A stretch of 51,338 bases of DNA, taken from an uncultured Robinsoniella sp. Its GTDB lineage: Bacteria; Bacillota; Clostridia; Lachnospirales; Lachnospiraceae. Each line of letters begins with the position of its first letter. Within the stretch, counting starts at the first letter, position 1. The stretch spans positions 1-51,338 of the forward strand of contig UQGG01000049.1 in the NCBI GenBank assembly GCA_900540475.1. The letters are read 5' to 3'. Under the pieces are notes generated by a model. It was not told the DNA's origin. It ran no database searches and was given only the letters and a program-made list of their open reading frames with translations. The position numbers and the translations under genes were made by a program. Of the stretch, positions 24,182-30,100 are shown piece by piece.

Positions 24182-24826
24182 CTATGCTTCCTCCCATTCA
24201 ATAATTGGTATTTCCTTGTCCACCTGTTCCGTTTCTCGAATGTGCATAAGCGCTGCCTTCACCTGGAATTTTGCACGAACCATAGGATCATTAATGCTCT
24301 CAATGGGAGTTACCTTTTCCCCTTTTACATATCTGGCAGCATTTCTTCCTATTTTCCGGTAAGTTTCCAGTGTCATAAGGGGTGCCTGGGGAAATAATTC
24401 CAGATTTGACAACGGATAGAGGTCTCTCTGGTGAATAACAGCCGTTCCTTTCGACTGCAGTCCGATTCCAATGCCGGAACCGCTGATCTTGGCTGCTTCC
24501 AGACCCATAAAGCAAACATCTGAAGTTTTCAGTACCTTTACAACCCTTGGAACCATACCTTCTTCTTCAATACCTGCTTTCAGATTCTTCAATACCTCAT
24601 TCAGATCCAGACCAACAATTGTAGCGCTGATCTCTCTCTGAAAAGCAGGTCCCACTCCGATTACTACTTCCTTTGGATTCGTTCCTTTTTTCGCCAGAGG
24701 AAAGCCGGAATAATCGGTTTTTACAACAGTATGGCTTTTTTCTGCAGATGCGGCAGACGGATGATTGCCAAGCTGCGTAATAACCGCCTTTGCAATGCTT
24801 TGTATTAACTCTTCATTTAATTCCAT
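24182..24826 (-). CDS. pduD: Propanediol/glycerol dehydratase, medium subunit, with targeting helix
   Basis: A 214-aa beta subunit of the B12-dependent dehydratase. The conserved core runs from EVVIGVGPAFQREISATIVGL through SGSGIGIGLQSKGTAVIHQ, DLYPLSNLELFPQAPL and KIGRNAARYVKGE. The first 20 residues (MELNEELIQSIAKAVITQLG) form an amphipathic helix with hydrophobic residues at 3, 7, 11, 15 and 19, followed by a flexible linker. This is the layout of the PduD microcompartment encapsulation peptide. It starts 11 nt after pduC. Confidence 0.94.
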   Translation of the reverse strand: MELNEELIQSIAKAVITQLGNHPSAASAEKSHTVVKTDYSGFPLAKKGTNPKEVVIGVGPAFQREISATIVGLDLNEVLKNLKAGIEEEGMVPRVVKVLKTSDVCFMGLEAAKISGSGIGIGLQSKGTAVIHQRDLYPLSNLELFPQAPLMTLETYRKIGRNAARYVKGEKVTPIESINDPMVRAKFQVKAALMHIRETEQVDKEIPIIEWEEA

Positions 24827-24837
24827 TCTGCCACCTC

Positions 24838-26502
24838 CTAAAACTGATCCGGATCTATAATATGAGGAATCGCTTTAATTTCTTCCCAGCGTTTTCCATC
24901 CACACGATATCCGGTACCCGGTCCCATATAATCATTCGGCGTATTCACCCCTGAAAGTACATTAAAGTGCTCGTCCAGAATTGCCGATGTCTGCATATAA
25001 TCTCCAATGACACGTTGTTTCAGCATATTGAGTATGCTCTGTGCCAGATCTTCGAATCCGCTGTCTGCAAGGGCTTTTACAATATCAACACCTGTGATTC
25101 CACGCTTCATCATATCTTCTACAGACATGAGATCCGCTGCCACATCACGGGATAAGGTATCCTTGCTTCCATGTGCATATGCCACTGCTTCTACCTGTTC
25201 ATCGGTAACCTCAGTGAGCCCCAGATATTTAAACACTGCCTGAACAGCCTTACCCGCTTTCATTCTGACACGGATGACTTCTTCTTCCGTAACAGGACGA
25301 AGCCCGCCATCCACCTGCATATCACGCTGGATTACATTATAATCATCAAAATCTTCCGCATCAAAGTTTGAACCAGCAAATAAATTATCATAATTGGGTT
25401 CAGCCGCATAACCGGAGAAAATAAAATCCGTACCCGGCATAAACTGCAGCATTGTTCTTGCAGTTCTGCGCATATCCGAATTGGAAAAGCTCTGATCATT
25501 GGAAGACGCACATTCCAGTCCTAAAAGTGCAGCTACCAGGTTTTCACCCATAACCTCACGGATTCCAGCCGGCACGCTGGCTGCTATACCGATACAGCTG
25601 ACGGAACCATTCTGAATTCCCTGTGACCCTGCTCCTTTTGTGACATAGAGACATCTGCACTCCAGATAAAGCATAGACTTTTTCTCGGTGCTTCCCATTA
25701 ATACTTCGGAACCTGCTCCCGAAGTAAAACGGACTTTCAGTCCTCTGGACGCATATGCTGAATTTAAAAATGCTTTGGAATAAGGCGTATCGTCTCCGTC
25801 TACAAAGACTTTTTCCGTACCATAAACGGACAGTGTCTCTGCATATGTAGTGAGTCCCCGGATACCAAGTTCTAACTCTGTGGCTTCTTCTACCGCACAC
25901 TGAGTTAATACACCTTTTCTTCCCGCCTGGGAACCAATCAGCAGTGCGATCGCATTAAACGGAGCATACCGCGCAATTCCCACCGTAGTCTCTTCTTCCG
26001 CAAATCCCCGAAGTGCGCCTTCTGCCGCATCTGCCGCGATCTGTACCGGATCATCCTTCAGGTTCGTAATATGTGCCTGATTTCCCGGTGTCCTTCTGGC
26101 ACGCATTTTCTGCATACCCATCATCATTTCTACCACATTCAGATAGTTGATGACTTCCACCATTTTAGCCGGTGTAATCCCGGAAACAAGTTCTAATATC
26201 TCTTTTCTGGATACATGAATATCCACGATCATGCGGGCAATATCTAAAGACGGCACTGCCATGGAACGCTTGCCTCTCTCCACATTAATCGCATATTCTG
26301 CAATAAACTGGTCCAGGAAATCAAATTCCGCTTTTTTCTTTCCATCCAGTTCCGTAATGACACCGTCTTCTACTTTTATAGAAGGCTTCGGGTCATAGGG
26401 GCTTTTCATAGCAATAAAACCCATCTCCGGCCATTCATTGATAAATCCATCCATATTGACCGGGCGTTTGTCTAATGTTTCAATTCTTTTTGACCTCTTC
26501 AT
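24838..26502 (-). CDS. pduC: Propanediol/glycerol dehydratase, large catalytic subunit
   Basis: A 554-aa TIM-barrel subunit carrying the active site that converts 1,2-propanediol to propionaldehyde (or glycerol to 3-hydroxypropionaldehyde) by a radical mechanism with adenosylcobalamin. Family blocks include RPVNMDGFINEWPEMGFIAM, KMVEVINYLNVVEMMMGMQKMRARRTPGNQAH, TLSVYGTEKVFVDGDDTPYSK, SGAGSEVLMG and CASSNDQSFSNSDMRRTAR. Length matches PduC (554). It heads the operon pduCDEGH, with a promoter about 80 nt upstream. No cobalamin riboswitch precedes it. Diol versus glycerol preference cannot be read from the sequence; the rhaB neighbour favours propanediol. Confidence 0.95.
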   Translation of the reverse strand: MKRSKRIETLDKRPVNMDGFINEWPEMGFIAMKSPYDPKPSIKVEDGVITELDGKKKAEFDFLDQFIAEYAINVERGKRSMAVPSLDIARMIVDIHVSRKEILELVSGITPAKMVEVINYLNVVEMMMGMQKMRARRTPGNQAHITNLKDDPVQIAADAAEGALRGFAEEETTVGIARYAPFNAIALLIGSQAGRKGVLTQCAVEEATELELGIRGLTTYAETLSVYGTEKVFVDGDDTPYSKAFLNSAYASRGLKVRFTSGAGSEVLMGSTEKKSMLYLECRCLYVTKGAGSQGIQNGSVSCIGIAASVPAGIREVMGENLVAALLGLECASSNDQSFSNSDMRRTARTMLQFMPGTDFIFSGYAAEPNYDNLFAGSNFDAEDFDDYNVIQRDMQVDGGLRPVTEEEVIRVRMKAGKAVQAVFKYLGLTEVTDEQVEAVAYAHGSKDTLSRDVAADLMSVEDMMKRGITGVDIVKALADSGFEDLAQSILNMLKQRVIGDYMQTSAILDEHFNVLSGVNTPNDYMGPGTGYRVDGKRWEEIKAIPHIIDPDQF

Positions 26503-26580
26503 GTTTTCACCTTTTAACCGTTGTACCGGGTAATTGTCTGTAAAATACCTCTACTGTAAGTTTCTAAAAATTATATAAGT

Positions 26581-26610
26581 ATTATACTACAAAGTGATGT
26601 GGTTTTGCAA
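26581..26610 (-). promoter_or_regulatory. Sigma-A promoter of the diol dehydratase operon
   Basis: On the minus strand TTGCAA (26610-26605), an 18-bp spacer and a perfect TATAAT (26586-26581) lie about 80 nt before pduC. The unit upstream ends in its own terminator, so this promoter can drive the operon alone. Confidence 0.72.
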
Positions 26611-26700
26611 GTTTTCTTTTTGTTTTTTGTTGGTTTTATTTGTTTCCTGGGATTATTTTTGAAGAACGGAATTAGAATTTGTTTTGTTTTTTGCAGAAAT

Positions 26701-26806
26701 AAAAAAAGCCTACCCTGTTCACAACAACAAGGTAGGCAGCGTCCATTAAGGACAAACCCTTATTATGAGGATAACTACCTGACTTAGGGCGGTTATTCCT
26801 TTTATG
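26701..26806 (-). ncRNA. Putative small structured RNA of about 105 nt, unassigned family
   Basis: A stand-alone transcription unit on the minus strand. A consensus promoter ends at 26813. A hairpin follows (26799-26769, stem GGA-TAAC with GTTA-TCC around one bulge). A second small hairpin lies at 26753-26741 (GTCC/GGAC). The unit closes with an intrinsic terminator: GCCTACC (26737-26731), GGTAGGC (26714-26708), then seven Ts. AGGTAG in the first hairpin can also pair with CTACCT in the terminator's 5' arm, so the terminator could be alternately formed. No open reading frame with a ribosome binding site fits inside. I checked from memory against cobalamin, TPP, glycine, c-di-GMP, purine, preQ1, fluoride, ZTP and SRP patterns and found no match. 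Confidence 0.6.
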
Positions 26807-26812
26807 TTTCAT

Positions 26813-26841
26813 ATAATATCACTTTTGAGTCCAATTGTCAA
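26813..26841 (-). promoter_or_regulatory. Consensus sigma-A promoter of the small RNA
   Basis: On the minus strand a perfect TTGACA (26841-26836), a 17-bp spacer and TATTAT (26818-26813). It is among the strongest-looking promoters in the window and has no gene start in the next 105 nt. Confidence 0.8.
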
Positions 26842-26897
26842 ATGCAAAATTTGTGTTAGCAGCTTGTAAATTCATATGAGAATACTATAGGCATGTT

Positions 26898-27440
26898 TTA
26901 TTCCTCAATCACCGGCATCCTTTTAATCCTGTCATCCGTAAAAATATCATACTCATCATAGCAATGGGTACTGAATTCACTGATAACTGCCCCTTCTCTT
27001 CCTGCCTGGAACCAGTGCCTGGTATTGGGATACAGGGTATATTGTTCTCCCTCTTTTAAGCAGATCTCATGAAATACGGTAAACCCTGGCTGCTCCGGTA
27101 AAAGTTTGGCTTTGATATCTTCTGTTGGAACTCCTTCCACATATAGGTATACTTCTCCCTTCCTGCATCGGAAGGTCTCCTCTTTCCCCTCATAATTATA
27201 CCCTACGGATGGGTGAAGATGCTCCGGGCAGGTCTGGTGAGGGAGCAGTACCATTTCTTTTGCACAGCAACGGTCCGTATTTATGTACACTACACTTTCC
27301 AGACCAATCCGGTAGATATCATTTAACCCGAAATCCGCCACCTCGATCCGTTCTACTTCTTCCGGTGTCAAAACAATATTTGCTTCCTTATAATATTTTA
27401 ATGCCTGTTCCTTAACTTCCTGATAAACCTTCTTATTCAT
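26898..27440 (-). CDS. D-lyxose/D-mannose ketol-isomerase (cupin family)
   Basis: A 180-aa cupin of the D-lyxose isomerase family, which interconverts D-lyxose and D-xylulose and also D-mannose and D-fructose. Metal ligands are visible as H74 and H76 (CPEHLHPS), a Glu of GKEETF (87-88) and H142 (PNTRHWF). The N-terminal helix MNKKVYQEVKEQALKYYKEANI is typical of the family. It is transcribed away from the ROK regulator gene and carries an unusual leader hairpin overlapping its ribosome binding site. With the alpha-mannosidase nearby, the mannose-to-fructose activity is the more sensible role; this is inference. Confidence 0.85.
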   Translation of the reverse strand: MNKKVYQEVKEQALKYYKEANIVLTPEEVERIEVADFGLNDIYRIGLESVVYINTDRCCAKEMVLLPHQTCPEHLHPSVGYNYEGKEETFRCRKGEVYLYVEGVPTEDIKAKLLPEQPGFTVFHEICLKEGEQYTLYPNTRHWFQAGREGAVISEFSTHCYDEYDIFTDDRIKRMPVIEE

Positions 27441-27451
27441 AATTGTTTTCC

Positions 27452-27499
27452 TTTCCTGATGACAGAGCCTGTAGTTTCCTATTTCTACCCATCAGGAAA
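27452..27499 (-). promoter_or_regulatory. Leader stem-loop that overlaps the isomerase ribosome binding site
   Basis: On the minus strand TTTCCTGATG (27499-27490) pairs perfectly over 10 bp with CATCAGGAAA (27461-27452), enclosing 28 nt that hold a smaller hairpin (GTAG/CTAC). The 3' arm contains AGGAAA, directly before GG and the isomerase start, so the stem would hide the Shine-Dalgarno site. A further hairpin CACAC/GTGTG lies just upstream (27518-27503). It could equally be a DNA operator for the divergent ROK regulator. Confidence 0.5.
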
Positions 27500-27579
27500 A
27501 TCACACTTTGCGGTGTGTTCATCTGACGAATATGATTTTCTGTTACCTGACATACTCTGGTTTTTTTACGAAATATAGG

Positions 27580-27609
27580 TTGACTCTCAATACCGCTATT
27601 TGTTATAAT
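27580..27609 (+). promoter_or_regulatory. Sigma-A promoter of the ROK regulator gene
   Basis: TTGACT (27580-27585), an 18-bp spacer and a perfect TATAAT (27604-27609) on the plus strand, about 130 nt before the chosen start. The leader is therefore about 120 nt long. Confidence 0.72.
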
Positions 27610-27737
27610 TGAATTAATAAAGAGTTTTTATTTATATGGTGCCTGTTTTTTTATTCTGTAACATTTTAATGGAATTATTTTGTAAATATATTTTACTAAA
27701 ATATAATAAAGACAATATACTAATGGAGGACAATACC

Positions 27738-28922
27738 TTGCGTAAAGGAGTTAATCACACAGATGTCAAAAATACAAACCGCGGCATTATACTGCAGCTG
27801 ATCGCTTCGGGAAAAGACTATTCCAGGGCAGCGATTGCCTCTAAAATTCATTTATCCAAGATGACTGTGACGAACATCGTAAATGAACTGATCGAGGAGC
27901 ACTATGTCTGTGAATCTCAAATTAAGGAAAATACCAATATCGGACGAAATCCGGTACAACTGGATATCGCACCGGACGCCCCTAAGGTCATTGGAATTTA
28001 CCTGTCCCGGGATGCGGTTCACTGTATCCTGACAGAGATAACCGGCAAGATCTTATATCACCAATTCACCTCTTTATGCGAAGAGACTGCTAATACCCTC
28101 ACACAGAAAATCATAAAGCTGATTCAGGATGCTTCCGCCGTGACAACCGATACTATCCTTGGAATCGGTGTTTCCTCCATCGGACCTCTGGATGCGGAAA
28201 AAGGAGTCATTTTAAAACCCACAAATTTCTTCCATATCTCAGACTACTCCATTAAGGCTATCCTGGAGGACTGCTTTCAGATGCCTGTATTTGTCAACAA
28301 TGATATGAACGCATCCGCACTTGCTGAAAAGCTGTTTGGAATGTGTATAGATACCAAAAACTTTGTCTACCTGGGCATCTCCAATGGCATTGGATCGGGC
28401 ATTATATCGGACGGGAAGCTGTTTCAGAACAAAAGCGGCTTTGTGGGAGAAATCGGACACATGGGCATTTACTATGAGGGCGCTCTGTGTTCCTGCGGAA
28501 GAAGAGGCTGTCTGGAAGCCTATATTAACATGCCGGTAATTCTGGAAAAATTGCGGCTCGCCAGCAATGACCCTTCCCTCACCTTCTCCGATTTTATTTC
28601 TGTCTCTAAACAGGAGGCATGTCATGAAATTTTTCAGGATATGGCTGAAAAACTTTCCTATGCAATTATTAATACCTGCAATATGATGGATCCTCAGATT
28701 ATTATACTGGGGCATGAAGGCTACTACCTGCCGGATCGTTACGTATCATACATCCAGCAGGAAGTAAATGCCAAAATACTGGCTGCCAGCCACAAGTATA
28801 TTTCCATCCGGAAATCCAGCTTTGGTATGAAAACTCCGGTGATCGGCAGCGCCTGCTGTCTGTTAAACGAATTTTTCGCCGGACATTTCTTTACACCAAA
28901 TCATTCAAAGGGCAGCCGTTGA
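27738..28922 (+). CDS. ROK-family transcriptional regulator (NagC/XylR type)
   Basis: A 394-aa sugar-responsive regulator. The N-terminal winged helix (NRGIILQLIASGKDYSRAAIAS, LSKMTVTNIVNELIEE) is followed by a ROK kinase-like domain: VFVNNDMNASALAE, GISNGIGSGII and the zinc motif CSCGRRGCLEAY. The start is taken as TTG at 27738: a GGAGG lies eight bases upstream and homologues begin at RKGVNHTDVK. An ATG at 27723 overlaps that same GGAGG and has no site of its own. Divergent from the isomerase gene, and probably its regulator. The 3' end overlaps the convergent URO-D-like gene by 32 bases. Presence of the HTH argues against a sugar kinase. Confidence 0.9.
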   Translation: MRKGVNHTDVKNTNRGIILQLIASGKDYSRAAIASKIHLSKMTVTNIVNELIEEHYVCESQIKENTNIGRNPVQLDIAPDAPKVIGIYLSRDAVHCILTEITGKILYHQFTSLCEETANTLTQKIIKLIQDASAVTTDTILGIGVSSIGPLDAEKGVILKPTNFFHISDYSIKAILEDCFQMPVFVNNDMNASALAEKLFGMCIDTKNFVYLGISNGIGSGIISDGKLFQNKSGFVGEIGHMGIYYEGALCSCGRRGCLEAYINMPVILEKLRLASNDPSLTFSDFISVSKQEACHEIFQDMAEKLSYAIINTCNMMDPQIIILGHEGYYLPDRYVSYIQQEVNAKILAASHKYISIRKSSFGMKTPVIGSACCLLNEFFAGHFFTPNHSKGSR

Positions 28923-30036
28923 ACTCGGCTGCTGCTTCTGCCATGGCTCTGACATTTTCAACAGGAGTATCATAAAACATATAGTCACTGGCTGCCAGAA
29001 TGTGCTTTCTGCCCAACCGTTTTGCAGTTTCCAGAATTCGAAAACTTATTTCTTTAATTTCCTGGGGTGTACCCAAAAGAAGTTTATCCAGTCCGATATT
29101 CCCTCTGGTGCAGATCTTGGGGTCTAATTTTTCAAATGCATCTTCTATAGACTTTACATTTCCAACCGGTTCTTCTGAAAGGGTTTCAAACAAATCAATC
29201 CCCATTTCGTTATAAAACCCAAGAGACAGCATCGGCTCGATCCTGGAGCAAATATGGGTATACACCAGCAGCCCGTTCTTATGAGCCATTTCGGTGACGA
29301 TTTTCGAGTAAGGAACCAGATAATCCCGGTAATACTGTGGTGATATTAATTCCGAACCGGGTCCTCCCAGAAAAACAAAGTCAGCTCCCCCTTTTGAAAC
29401 CGCCAGAAGCAGCCTTTCATCAAGCTCTAAGATCTTATCCATCAGCCTTTTAAAAATATCCGGACAGGTGAGGGCAAACACGGCAGTATCTACTGTATTT
29501 GGAAAACAAAGCAGCTCATATGGCTGCATCGGCCACTGCAGATCCAGGGCGCTGTCTTCTCCCACTATTTTGCGTATATGTCTCACTCCCTCTGTAATTG
29601 GAGAAAAATCTTTCACCTCCAAAAGGCAGTCCAGATAATACTCAAATATTTCAAGTTCCTCTTCTTCCGTAATAAAATATTTTACAGCCAAAGCACCCTT
29701 TCCTTCATCTTCAATGATTTCTGATGTAAGAGACCCTAGCGCTGTAATCAGCTTTTTATGAGTTAGCCTTCTGTCCGCTGTTTTTCCCGGTCCGGACACT
29801 TTTTTCATCTCCAGTTTCGGAGTGAGTTCGTGCAGCTGCGGCAGTTCATAATTGTACAAAGGGATTACGTCAAACATCTCCCAGGCATTTCTGGTATCCT
29901 CAATTGTGGTATCTCCAATCCAGGTTTTCTCTGCAATCTTCGTATCAAATCCTGCGCCTGCCCCGATCTGCGGCGAGCACAAAAATCTCTGCCCGCCGTT
30001 TTTTACATAATCGATTAAAATTTCTCTTTTTGTCAT
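28891..30036 (-). CDS. URO-D/methyltransferase-fold protein of unknown substrate
   Basis: A 381-aa TIM-barrel protein of the uroporphyrinogen decarboxylase superfamily (URO-D, MtaA and CmuA relatives). The C-terminal half is recognisable: YKDYLVPYSKIVTEMAH-like YRDYLVPYSKIV, LLVYTHICSRIEPMLSLG, and the ending HILAASDYMFYDTPVENVRAM. HIC resembles the His-x-Cys zinc motif of corrinoid methyltransferases, but the second Cys of that group is not seen. The N-terminal RQAGRY-type motif of true HemE is absent, so I reject heme synthesis. It is last in the mannosidase operon, 64 nt after GH38, behind a hairpin. Function unknown; relatives often sit in sugar operons. Confidence 0.75.
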   Translation of the reverse strand: MTKREILIDYVKNGGQRFLCSPQIGAGAGFDTKIAEKTWIGDTTIEDTRNAWEMFDVIPLYNYELPQLHELTPKLEMKKVSGPGKTADRRLTHKKLITALGSLTSEIIEDEGKGALAVKYFITEEEELEIFEYYLDCLLEVKDFSPITEGVRHIRKIVGEDSALDLQWPMQPYELLCFPNTVDTAVFALTCPDIFKRLMDKILELDERLLLAVSKGGADFVFLGGPGSELISPQYYRDYLVPYSKIVTEMAHKNGLLVYTHICSRIEPMLSLGFYNEMGIDLFETLSEEPVGNVKSIEDAFEKLDPKICTRGNIGLDKLLLGTPQEIKEISFRILETAKRLGRKHILAASDYMFYDTPVENVRAMAEAAAEFNGCPLNDLV

Positions 30037-30051
30037 ACTTATACCTCCCGC

Positions 30052-30075
30052 ATATCGCAGATTTTTCTGCGATAT
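30052..30075 (-). other. Perfect hairpin just before the URO-D-like gene
   Basis: ATATCGCAGA (30052-30061) and its exact complement (30066-30075) enclose a TTTT loop. It stands between the GH38 stop and the GGGAGG site of the next gene. Without a T-run it is more likely an mRNA processing or protection stem than a terminator. Confidence 0.6.
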
Positions 30076-30100
30076 CCCCAGATAATATTATCTGTCTGCT

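Noticed and set aside
26599..26787. Small plus-strand frame over the small RNA region
   Set aside because: It would start at GTG without a ribosome site, is hydrophobic only because of T-rich DNA, and runs antisense through the terminator hairpin.
26503..26897. Cobalamin riboswitch before pduC
   Set aside because: I looked for the B12 box and a leader of about 200 nt. The region holds a short terminated unit and a separate promoter without that core.
27738..28922. ROK sugar kinase
   Set aside because: An N-terminal winged helix is present, and the length fits the regulator branch.
28891..30036. Uroporphyrinogen decarboxylase HemE
   Set aside because: The N-terminal RQAGRY-type signature is missing and the operon is for sugar use.
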